64,000 bases of DNA from positions 186,001 through 250,000 of the forward strand of contig NZ_FSRQ01000004.1 in assembly GCF_900143185.1 (NCBI RefSeq), given 5' to 3'. This DNA comes from Chryseobacterium scophthalmum (GTDB lineage Bacteria > Bacteroidota > Bacteroidia > Flavobacteriales > Weeksellaceae). Positions 37,248 to 46,018 of the stretch are shown here, piece after piece. The notes under the pieces were generated by a model, which was not told where the DNA came from, searched no databases, and saw only the letters and a program-made list of their open reading frames with translations. The first letter of the stretch is position 1, and each line of letters opens with the position of its first letter. The position numbers were made by a program, and so were the translations under genes.

Positions 37248-38660
37248 TTATATAATAAATCTAATGTATCTAAGTTCAAAATTCGAATTAATTCTTATCG
37301 ATTCAACTGGCGCATTAAGATATTTGGCTAGGACTGTCTTTAATCCATTTTCATTATACCCATCAATATAATACTTCGATATTTCTTTTTTAATATCATT
37401 TCCGTTAAAGATTATTGATTCGATCACCTGGACTATTCTATCTCCAAAACCATCGTTTGTTGTTTTTTGGCTGCATTTAATTTCAATATTTATTGTCTGC
37501 GAATTTGGTAAAAATAATACAGAGTAATCCTGTTGAATTAAAATACCATTTATGAAATCGAATGATTGATTGAATGCTGGATTATCTCTTAATTTAAAAA
37601 TTTCTTCTCTATAATTTCCTTTAAAATTATTAAATCTGAATTCACCTTTGCTGTCGTAATACATTTCAAATAGAATTCCATTTAGAATATGATTCTCGGA
37701 GTTTATTTGAAAATCTAGTAGTGACCTATTAAGATTTTCAAAAAATGTCATAGCGGAATTTGCCCCACCAATAGCGCATTGTAATAAATTTCTTCCTAAA
37801 ATGAACATTTGGTCCTTATCTAATTGACTTACTGGTATTGTTATTAAATAATCAATTGCAGGATTTTGTTTGTACCAATTGTAGGTCTTTAGTTCTTTAA
37901 TTTTTTTGTAAAATTCTGAATCTTCATAATAATTTTCATCTTTCAAAACATTCGGATTATAAGGTAGGCTTAAAATATTTAGCTTTTGATGTTTGTAAAA
38001 GTAAAAATCACCAATTAATGAGGTGTGTTCCCAAGTTGTTTGTCTTCCTCCTGACAATGCAAAAACTGTCTTTCTTACAGATTTAAATAGATCTTCGACA
38101 GCTATCCTTTCGGACGAGAGGTGCTTTATTAGTGAGCCCGTATAAATACTATTATTCTCATATCCGACATCTAAAGCACCTTCATTTGGAGATGTTGAAA
38201 ATGCTATTAGTGATCCTTTAGGAGCTATAATTGGACTAAATCCAAGTGCAGTCCCGCGACCAAATGATCTTCTGCAAGCATCTAATATCACTATGTTTAA
38301 TTTAGTAGGATTTTGCCTGTATATGTCAAATAAATCATTTAAAGTAATACAATTTTGTTTTGCCACATATTTATTTTCAGGAGGAATTTGCGAATCGATA
38401 CTCGCCAAAAAATTCTCTCCATCTACTTCGAATCCGTGACCTGCAAAATAAAAAATAGATGCATCAAAATCTTTTAGTAAGTCGCTATATTCTTGTAAAA
38501 TTTCAACTATGTTTTTTTGATCGATATTTAGATATAATTTTACCTCATAATTGTAATCTTTAAAGATTCCAGCAATTTGATTTGCATCATTTTCTCCGTT
38601 AGTTAATTCATTTCCTTTAAAGTAGTTGTTATTGCCAATTATAATTGCTAATGTTTTCAT
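37248..38660 (-). CDS. Caspase-like (peptidase C14/metacaspase) protein with unknown C-terminal domain
   Basis: A 470-residue protein. Residues 1-235 form a caspase-fold domain: MKTLAIIIGNNNY, the catalytic His75 in YFAGHGFEVDG and Cys129 in VILDACRRSFG, plus GSLIAFSTSPNEGALD. The C-terminal 230 residues match nothing I know and probably sense or bind a partner. The ATG at 38660 is preferred over one 69 nt upstream because the caspase fold begins exactly there. Prokaryotic caspase-like proteases often act in anti-phage systems that kill the host cell; no signal peptide, so cytoplasmic. First gene of a pair with the HEPN-motif gene. Confidence 0.85.
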   Translation of the reverse strand: MKTLAIIIGNNNYFKGNELTNGENDANQIAGIFKDYNYEVKLYLNIDQKNIVEILQEYSDLLKDFDASIFYFAGHGFEVDGENFLASIDSQIPPENKYVAKQNCITLNDLFDIYRQNPTKLNIVILDACRRSFGRGTALGFSPIIAPKGSLIAFSTSPNEGALDVGYENNSIYTGSLIKHLSSERIAVEDLFKSVRKTVFALSGGRQTTWEHTSLIGDFYFYKHQKLNILSLPYNPNVLKDENYYEDSEFYKKIKELKTYNWYKQNPAIDYLITIPVSQLDKDQMFILGRNLLQCAIGGANSAMTFFENLNRSLLDFQINSENHILNGILFEMYYDSKGEFRFNNFKGNYREEIFKLRDNPAFNQSFDFINGILIQQDYSVLFLPNSQTINIEIKCSQKTTNDGFGDRIVQVIESIIFNGNDIKKEISKYYIDGYNENGLKTVLAKYLNAPVESIRINSNFELRYIRFII

Positions 38661-38971
38661 ATATCTAAGTCGATTTTGGATGTTTTTAAAATATTCGTTG
38701 ATAAAATGTAGAAAATTAGAATTTTGCAAGCTATTCTGATTACCTAAAAGGATAACCTTTAAACAATCAACTTGTGTTTTTCGATATTGATATTCTCCAT
38801 CACTTTAGACCTCAATATACAAAAGATATTGTTAGAAAATTACGGTTTCCTCTCAATATGAAAAAAGTTTGTCGCGACAATAACGCAACCAGAATATTTA
38901 AATTTGGCAAAATAAAAGAATTGTGTTTTACTAATATGCAAGGTAACACACAGTAATAATATGAGCCGGTC

Positions 38972-40032
38972 TTATTCTTCTAATAAACCTGAATTTTTGG
39001 TAAGAAAAACTTTTATAATTTCATCTGAATTAAAATTATCAGAATTGTGTGTTTCCTGATTGTTGTTACTCCCTTCCCTTGAAAGATTTTCATCAAAAGT
39101 TAAATTGAGTTTTGAAGTCTTTCCCTTAGTCATAACATTTGAAGATAGATCTAACTTTTCATAATACTTTGCAATTCCTTGTGGCTGTGTTTCAGCGAAA
39201 ATTAATGGTGGGCAAAGTGAATAAATTAATTCTTCACCCTGAAGTAAAACTTCATCTTCTTTATGGCAAGGTATGTAAAACTGAATGTACGAATCTTGGT
39301 AATAAAGTTTAATCCAGTGAGAAGGCAATTTACTTTCTAAATTTCTTTTTTTGAAAATTAATACATAGGGAAATTTTACATTAAAACCAGATGCCCCCCT
39401 ATGAATCTGTTTGGCATGCTGTACAAAATAAGCCTCATTGTTATTTCTCATCAGAAAATCAAAACAGAATTTATAGTTGTCTACTTCAACATCAGGAATT
39501 ACAGTCAAGGCAATTTTCAGTAAACATTTAAAAATGTTAATCGGTATATAAGGATTATGTATAACGTTAAATTCTATAATACCTCCATCTAATTTTTTTT
39601 AATTACCCCTTGTTTATTTGATTCTATATCAATGCCATGAAAACCATTAAAACTATTTTTTTTAGCTACAATATTACCATCGTATGATTTAAATGTTGGA
39701 GGAGTTTGTGCTCCTAAGGCATTAACACTTCTATTCAAACCTAAAAAATTTGCCATATCACTTTCGAAACCTGAGAAATGATTGTTACACTTATCACATT
39801 CGTAATCTGACACCCCAGAATTATTTCCAAATAATCTTGAAATAATGTGAGGCTTGCTTTTAAAGGTTGTTGCATCGGACTTTTTACCACAGAAGCGACA
39901 GATTCTTTCTGATATTTTTTTTAGAGGACGCCTTTGATTATTTATTGGAGGAGTATACATACTTTTTAATTGATAATCCTTATCAAAAGCTTTTAGATGC
40001 TCAATATTTCCAGAGTATGTATATATGTTCAT
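38972..40032 (-). pseudogene. HNH endonuclease-like protein, frameshifted at an A8 run
   Basis: The first frame (40032-39589, 147 residues) has an HNH/zinc domain: CRFCGKK (Cys45, Cys48), SKPHIISRLFGN (His62), ECDKCNNHFSGFE (Cys79, Cys82, His85). It stops at GVIKKN just after eight A residues (39593-39600, seen as T on the plus strand). A second frame (38972-39508 as an ORF) is open upstream to the same point; one extra A gives GVIKKKLDGGIIEFNVIHN and a continuous protein of about 353 residues. So this is one gene split by a missing A, by transcriptional slippage, or by a sequencing error. The C-terminal part is unrecognised. It follows the XRE gene by 28 nt. Confidence 0.8.
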
Positions 40033-40060
40033 TAGTTATCCGTATTATTTTTCATTAACT

Positions 40061-40405
40061 TTAAATAACTTCGATTTTTACTACCTCACTACTAACCACT
40101 TTTGTATTTGTATCATTCATCTTCTGTCTAATTGTAACTTTAATTTTATCATTCTTAGGAGTAGGAAAATTCATTAAATCTGAAATATTTTTAAAATCAA
40201 AGGCTTTACAAAGTAATGTTATATGACGAGTAGAATATTTATGTCGCTGTGTTAATGACTCCACATTACTAACAAAACTTTTGGCCAAACCCATTTTTAG
40301 GCTAAGCTGATCTTTGCTTAGTTTTTTTGCTTTGCGAATGTTTCTTACGTGATTAATAAAATCCAAATCGAATTGTGTTGTTTCTAAATAAGTAATTTGT
40401 TCCAT
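40061..40405 (-). CDS. XRE-family helix-turn-helix regulator
   Basis: A 114-residue DNA-binding protein with a Cro/CI-type HTH at about residues 17-75 (IRKAKKLSKDQLSLKMGLAKSFVSNVE, then YSTRHITLLCKAF). A perfect inverted repeat lies 19 nt upstream of its start codon and is the likely autoregulatory operator. It is followed by the HNH gene, so the two form a regulator-nuclease operon. A restriction-controller or prophage/island-type repressor role is inferred from context. Confidence 0.87.
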   Translation of the reverse strand: MEQITYLETTQFDLDFINHVRNIRKAKKLSKDQLSLKMGLAKSFVSNVESLTQRHKYSTRHITLLCKAFDFKNISDLMNFPTPKNDKIKVTIRQKMNDTNTKVVSSEVVKIEVI

Positions 40406-40423
40406 ATATTTTTAAAAAAAATA

Positions 40424-40439
40424 ACCCAATATGTTGGGT
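40424..40439 (-). promoter_or_regulatory. Putative operator of the XRE regulator
   Basis: ACCCAATATGTTGGGT: half-sites ACCCAA and TTGGGT are perfect inverted copies around TATG, 19 nt before the XRE start codon. This is where a Cro-like repressor would bind to control its own operon. Confidence 0.65.
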
Positions 40440-40587
40440 GTTAAATAAATATTTATTATTTTTGCTTTAGCGAATAAATCATTAACCTTCAACAAGGTAA
40501 AATGAACGATGTATCTCGAATCAAAAAGACCAATTTTCCATCGAGAACCTCGTGAAATCGCTCCATGTCTAAAAGTTTCTTACTTTT

Positions 40588-40694
40588 GTATACGGCATGC
40601 GAGCGGTTCTCACGTATACTTTAGGTGGAAACTTTAATCTTCGGTTTAAAGTGGGTTGGTCGCCCTGATTCTAGAGTGTGAGACCGCCGCATGC
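40588..40694. other. Nested inverted repeats; candidate structured RNA or DNA element
   Basis: Three nested foldable pairs: GTATACG/CGTATAC (40588-40594 with 40613-40619); an imperfect 19-bp pair joining GGCATGCGAGCGGTTCTCAC (40594-40613) with 40676-40694; and inside it a hairpin ACTTTAATC-TTCG-GTTTAAAGT (40631-40652) with a cUUCGg tetraloop and one mismatch. No protein with coding character spans it. It may be a non-coding RNA, an insertion-sequence end or an intron remnant; no family could be assigned. Confidence 0.5.
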
Positions 40695-41363
40695 TATTTT
40701 TGCGTATAATTCTCATATCTAAAAGCATCGTTCCATATATAAAAATAATATTTATGAGGACGACATTTTCAACCATTCTTCTAATTTGCCCACCGGAGTA
40801 GTCCGCCAGCATAACAGAAAAAAAATACGGCTTTATCCCAGTTTTGCTTGCAAAATGCTGGATTGGTATTACCTGGCTATTATCGACAAACTCCGAAATT
40901 CCTTTAAAAGTAAAAGGAAAGCCAGACTACAATTTAATCTCGCACATTAAAAGTACTCGCTTTCTTTTGATATTCCAAATTATTTTCAGAACGAAGGGAA
41001 TTTAATACTGAAGACAAAAAAATTCAACGGTCTGAATAATGCAGATGGTTACGGCTGTTTTTAGATTTCAATAGAATGTTTTCTTATTAGAAATGACACT
41101 TTACAATGAGTAAACTCATTGCGGCTTTACAGCTTACACGGGACACAATTTCATTCATATTATTTCAAGATGTGCTTGGGAAGGAGGTTTTGATATGTCC
41201 TTACTGAAGCTTCCTCCCAAGCATCATCAAGTAGATACGCTGAAAACATATTCAAGAAACAGAAAGTAGAATGTAACCATAGAAAAAGAAAAGCCCTTTC
41301 CACAAAAGTTGACCGCTAGCGTAGGAAAGAGCAAAGTCTAACGAATTAAACCTATTCAAAAGT
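40695..41363. other. Gene-free leader region before the RagA gene, with two hairpins
   Basis: About 670 nt without a supported gene. Two foldable elements are visible: GCTTGGG (41174-41180) with CCCAAGC (41216-41222), extended by flanking pairs with a bulge; and GCCCTTTCC (41293-41301) with GGAAAGAGC (41324-41332), one mismatch. They lie within 200 nt of the RagA start and may be leader structures. Confidence 0.45.
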
Positions 41364-44351
41364 ATGAAAAAAAACTTTTGCAGCCTAAGTCATCTTCAAT
41401 TGGCTTTTGGCTTCACCTTGCTCGTCTCCGGCGTAGCAATAGGGCAGATGCGCACCATTACAGGCACTGTCTCGGAAAATAACCAGCCAGTCAAAGGAGT
41501 TTCCGTATTCCAGGAGGGTAGTGAAGAAGTGGCTGTGACCAATGCAGCAGGCGTTTACCGTGTTCAGGTATCGGGAGAGAACCCCGTAATTATTTACCGC
41601 CATCCGGACTATCCCGAACGAAAAATCACTTTAGGCAGTAGGATAAACGTCAATATCTCATTAGGTAAAGAAAAAGAGATAGAGGAAGTCGTTCTCAACG
41701 CAGGGTATTATAAAGTCAAAGACAAAGAAAGAACAGGAAGCATTGCCAAAGTCTCTTCAAAAGACATCGAAAACCAACCTGTTATCAATGTGCTTTCCGC
41801 TGCACAGGGTAGAATGTCGGGCGTGAGCATTACCCAAAATTCAGGAGTTCCGGGCGGAGGATTTGATATTCAGATCAGAGGGAAGAACAGCATCCGAAGA
41901 GAAGGAAATGAACCATTGTATATTATTGATGGTGTTCCAATTCTTTCAGAAACTCCCTCGTTGTACAGTGCTGCAATTTTACCATACGCTACCATAAATC
42001 CTCTAAATTCCATCAATCCCAATGATATAGAAAGCTTCGAGGTATTGAAAGATGCCGATGCCACGGCAATCTACGGATCACGAGGTGCCAACGGAGTCAT
42101 CATTGTGACGACCAAAAAAGGAAGAAAAGGAAGAACCGATTTCAAGATTAATACCTCTTATTCTCTCAGTACGGTAGCCAACCGATTGAAGCTGCTGAAC
42201 ACTGATGAGTATATTAAGATCAGAAAAGAAGCATTTCAGAATGACGGCATCTCCACAATTCCTGCGGCAGCGTATGATTTCAACGGTGTGTGGGATCAGA
42301 CCCGAAACACCGACTGGCAAAAAGAACTCATTGGTAATACGGCAGATGCGTCTGTAGTCCAGCTTTCTTTAAGCGGAGGTTCTGAAAACACCTCCTACTT
42401 AATCAGCTACGGACATAACGAACAGACAACGGTATTTCCTGCAGATTTCAGATACAAAACTAATAATCTAACAGGGAATTTCAGTTACAGAACACCTGAT
42501 AAAAAACTGGAAGTCAATCTCAGCAATACCTTTTCGTTTCAAAGTAACAATGTCCTGAATGATGATTTAACAAAGAGAAGTTTAACTCTTAGTCCGAATG
42601 CTCCAGCACTCTACAATCAGGATGGTTCATTGAATTGGGAGAACAATACGTTTACGAATCCTCTGGGTGTTTTCAAAAGCGAATATCTCAATTCTAGCAA
42701 TTTTTTAAACAGTGGAGCGCAGATTTCGTACCGCTTATTTCCGTTCATTACACTAAAATTCAACGGAGGTTTAACGTATCAGAATTTTGAAGAGTTTTCA
42801 TTGAAGCCCCACACGATGTACAATCCCTCATCAGGATTGACGAGTGCCAATTCCACATCTTTTAAAAACAATTCTTCCACATTCTCTTATATTCTGGAAC
42901 CGCAATTGGTTGCCAATCAAAGCTGGGGAAACCACAGCCTCGAAATGTTGTTGGGAACAACCTTACAGCAGTCTGAAACCAATCAGGGTTCTATACAGGG
43001 CTATGGCTTTGAGAGCAATGCCTTGATTCAGAATTTGGGAGCAGCTAAAACAAAAGTCATCAGCGACCAGGTCAGAAATCAGTATTACTACAATGCTGCG
43101 TTTGCAAGAATCAATTATCAATTCATGAAAAGATACATTGTCAACCTTACCGGAAGACGGGACGGTTCAAGCCGTTTTGGTCCCGACAATCGTTTCGGAA
43201 ACTTTGGAGCGGTAGGTGCAGCATGGCTTATTTCAGAAGAAAGCTGGATGAAAAATGTTCGATGGCTGAGCTTTGCGAAAATCAGAGGAAGTGTCGGAAC
43301 TTCCGGAAATGACAGGATCGGAGATTATCAGTATCTCAATACCTATACAATCTCATCCAACATCTACAACAACATCACAGCTCTGAATCCTTCAAGACTT
43401 TATAATCCCAATTTCAGCTGGGAGAAAACATTAAAGAAAGAAATAGCACTGGAATTATCATTTCTGAAAAGCAGAATTAATTTTTCAGCAGCATATTACA
43501 ACAATACATCATCCAATCAATTGGTGGGTATTCCACTGCCTGCTACGACAGGATTTGCTACGATACAGTCCAATCTTCCTGCAAAGGTTCAGAATACAGG
43601 TTGGGAGTTTGAGGCATCAATGCAGGTTTTGAGACAAAGCAAGTTTAAATACGACACGTCATTCAATCTTTCTGTACCACAGAGTAAATTATTGGAGTTT
43701 CCGAATCTGGAAGGATCAACGTATGCCAATCAATATGTTTTAGGATATCCGATGTCACTCGTCAAAGTCTATCAGTTTGAAGGGGTAAATCCTTCCACCG
43801 GTTTATACCAATTTACCGACTTTGACGGAGACGGAAAGATTAATTCTCCCAATGACAATAAAGTGATTGAAAGAATAGGCGTGAGATTTTTCGGAGGCTG
43901 GTCAAGTAATTTCCGTTACGGACAATGGTCGGCATCATTTCTTTGGCAATTTGTAAAGCAGAGAAACTGGAATTACAACCGTCAGATGCTGGTGCCGGGA
44001 TCAATGAACAATCAGCCTGTGGAAGTCTTGGATGTTTGGTCTCCTTCAAATCCTTCTGGAATGTATATGCCGTACAGTTCGGGAGCCAATGCTCAAAAGA
44101 ATGCTTCACACGTTTTATTCCAGAATTCTACTGCTGCGATTGGTGATGCATCATTCATCAGACTGAAAAATGTACAGCTTAATTACAGCATTCCCGTTCA
44201 GAAATTCGGAATCAGAGAAGCAATGATTTATGTGCAGGGACAAAACCTCTTGACCTTTACAAAATATTTCGGTGTCGATCCTGAATTTGTACTGACCGGA
44301 TATTTACCGCCACTGAAGACCTATTCAATGGGCTTTCAGTTGACTTTTTAA
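41364..44351 (+). CDS. SusC/RagA-family TonB-linked outer-membrane transporter
   Basis: A 995-residue outer-membrane protein. Signal peptide (LAFGFTLLVSGVAIG-Q), carboxypeptidase-regulatory-like domain (ITGTVSENNQPVKGVSVFQE), TonB box/plug region (EVVLNAGYYKVKDKERTGSI, IRGKNSIRREGNEPLYIIDG, YGSRGANGVIIVTTKKG) and a large 22-strand barrel ending in a C-terminal Phe (MGFQLTF). It imports a bulky nutrient through the outer membrane with TonB energy. The SusD/RagB lipoprotein gene follows after 219 nt, and a secreted S9 peptidase after that, so peptides rather than glycans are the likely substrate. Confidence 0.93.
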   Translation: MKKNFCSLSHLQLAFGFTLLVSGVAIGQMRTITGTVSENNQPVKGVSVFQEGSEEVAVTNAAGVYRVQVSGENPVIIYRHPDYPERKITLGSRINVNISLGKEKEIEEVVLNAGYYKVKDKERTGSIAKVSSKDIENQPVINVLSAAQGRMSGVSITQNSGVPGGGFDIQIRGKNSIRREGNEPLYIIDGVPILSETPSLYSAAILPYATINPLNSINPNDIESFEVLKDADATAIYGSRGANGVIIVTTKKGRKGRTDFKINTSYSLSTVANRLKLLNTDEYIKIRKEAFQNDGISTIPAAAYDFNGVWDQTRNTDWQKELIGNTADASVVQLSLSGGSENTSYLISYGHNEQTTVFPADFRYKTNNLTGNFSYRTPDKKLEVNLSNTFSFQSNNVLNDDLTKRSLTLSPNAPALYNQDGSLNWENNTFTNPLGVFKSEYLNSSNFLNSGAQISYRLFPFITLKFNGGLTYQNFEEFSLKPHTMYNPSSGLTSANSTSFKNNSSTFSYILEPQLVANQSWGNHSLEMLLGTTLQQSETNQGSIQGYGFESNALIQNLGAAKTKVISDQVRNQYYYNAAFARINYQFMKRYIVNLTGRRDGSSRFGPDNRFGNFGAVGAAWLISEESWMKNVRWLSFAKIRGSVGTSGNDRIGDYQYLNTYTISSNIYNNITALNPSRLYNPNFSWEKTLKKEIALELSFLKSRINFSAAYYNNTSSNQLVGIPLPATTGFATIQSNLPAKVQNTGWEFEASMQVLRQSKFKYDTSFNLSVPQSKLLEFPNLEGSTYANQYVLGYPMSLVKVYQFEGVNPSTGLYQFTDFDGDGKINSPNDNKVIERIGVRFFGGWSSNFRYGQWSASFLWQFVKQRNWNYNRQMLVPGSMNNQPVEVLDVWSPSNPSGMYMPYSSGANAQKNASHVLFQNSTAAIGDASFIRLKNVQLNYSIPVQKFGIREAMIYVQGQNLLTFTKYFGVDPEFVLTGYLPPLKTYSMGFQLTF

Positions 44352-44570
44352 AAAGGGTTAAGCTTTTAGTATTTCAAAATTGAATCCATATTATAAAAAA
44401 AGTTTTTATAAGAATTAAGAATAAATCTTTAGCTAATGTAAGACTTATCCTTAAAGAATTTGAGACTTTATGAATGGATGTTTTCCATTGCGAAAATTGA
44501 AAATCAGATGATGTGAAATTTTCACATTCTAAGCATTGAATAAAAATTAAATCTTTAAAAAATTGAAAAA

Positions 44571-45956
44571 ATGAAAATAAGAATAGAACATACTATTGTG
44601 GCAGCTATAATATCCGCCGTACTGACTACCGTTATTTCCTGTGAAAAATTCGTAGAAACTGATTTTCCCAATAACCAGCTTCCGACAGAAGTCGTTTTTG
44701 AAGACGAGCAAACCGCTGAAGCGGCATTGGCAGGACTGTATGCAGGACTTTGGACGAACTCGCTTATTTCGGGAGGTATTGATGGAATGGGTGCATTGAT
44801 GGGAACGTATACAGACGACCTGACCTGTGTGTACACATCAGGATCAAACGGTATTTTGGATATTGCTAACAATCAGCAGGTTGCTACTAATACCGTAGTA
44901 ACGACGGCTTGGACGAATGCTTACGGGCAGATTTATGCTGCCAACAGCATCATAGAAGGCGTTACGAATTCAAAATCGTTAAGTCAGGCATCCAAAGACC
45001 GAATCAAAGGTGAAGCATTATTGGTTCGATCCATTATTTACTTTAATCTCTATCAGATTTTTGGAGAAATAGCTTACACAGAAACTACGAACTATTTTAT
45101 AAATAGCCACTTGGGGAGAATGAATAAAGATCAGTTCCTCATAAAACTGGAAACCGATTTGTCTGAGGCGGTCAATCTTTTACCATCCGCTTACAGAAAT
45201 GCAGAAAGAATCTATCCCAACAAATTTGCGGGATATATGGCATTGGCAAAAATGAAGATTCTGTTGAAGAAATGGGCGGAAGCAGAAGTGCTTTGCAGTA
45301 CGATATTGCAATCATCACAATATACATTTCAAACAGATCCTTCCAAAGTATTTCAGAAAAGCGGCACGCATATCATTTGGCAGTTGAAGCCCAAAAATAC
45401 GAATGATGCTACGAAAGAGGCATCACTGTACAACTTTACGGGAGCACCTTTATCGTTTGTCCTCAATTTGAATCTCATCAATACCTTTTCTGTGGGAGAT
45501 TTGCGGAGACAGTATTATATAACGGCAGTTCCTTTTAACCAGCAGATCAATTACCGCTCTTCAAAATATAAAAACCTTGCGGTCAATAATCCTAATGAAT
45601 ATTCAATAATCTATCGTTTGGATGAAGTCAATTTCATGATGGCAGAGAGCCTGATCGAGCAAAATAAAGCAGGAGAAGCCGTTTTGTATATCAACCGTTC
45701 CCGCCAACGGGCAGGATTACCGGCTCTTAGCACCTCATTATCCGTTTCGTCGGCAACCACAGAATTGAGAGAGGAAAAGCGCAGGGAATTTTTTGTGGAA
45801 CACGGCATCCGTTTTTTTGATCTGAAAAGATGGGGACTGCTTGACCAGTTGATTCCGGTAAAACCTAATTGGAAAAACTACCATGCCCAATGGCCGCTTC
45901 CGCAGAAAGAACTGCTTCTCAATCCAAATCTTAATCCACAAAATACAGGATATTGA
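44571..45956 (+). CDS. SusD/RagB-family nutrient-binding outer-membrane lipoprotein
   Basis: A 461-residue lipoprotein: hydrophobic N-terminus ending VISC (lipidated Cys), then NQLPTEVVFEDEQTAEAALAGLY, the usual start of SusD-like TPR folds, and at the C-terminus REEKRREFFVEHGIRFFDLKRW, a strong family signature. It sits on the cell surface as the lid over the RagA barrel and captures substrate. Partner of the preceding gene. Confidence 0.93.
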   Translation: MKIRIEHTIVAAIISAVLTTVISCEKFVETDFPNNQLPTEVVFEDEQTAEAALAGLYAGLWTNSLISGGIDGMGALMGTYTDDLTCVYTSGSNGILDIANNQQVATNTVVTTAWTNAYGQIYAANSIIEGVTNSKSLSQASKDRIKGEALLVRSIIYFNLYQIFGEIAYTETTNYFINSHLGRMNKDQFLIKLETDLSEAVNLLPSAYRNAERIYPNKFAGYMALAKMKILLKKWAEAEVLCSTILQSSQYTFQTDPSKVFQKSGTHIIWQLKPKNTNDATKEASLYNFTGAPLSFVLNLNLINTFSVGDLRRQYYITAVPFNQQINYRSSKYKNLAVNNPNEYSIIYRLDEVNFMMAESLIEQNKAGEAVLYINRSRQRAGLPALSTSLSVSSATTELREEKRREFFVEHGIRFFDLKRWGLLDQLIPVKPNWKNYHAQWPLPQKELLLNPNLNPQNTGY

Positions 45957-46018
45957 TAATGAACAGAAGTTCGAAGAATTGGAAGAATAGGGAAGACATA
46001 CCTGAAAATAATAAGACG

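Noticed and set aside
40621..40812. 63-residue minus-strand ORF in the gap before RagA
   Set aside because: No domain, no coding character, and it overlaps the folded element; treated as chance.
40580..40820. Retron or group II intron fragment, suggested by the GTATACG...CGTATAC stem
   Set aside because: No reverse transcriptase is present, and neither a domain V consensus nor msr/msd arrangement could be matched; reported only as an unassigned fold.
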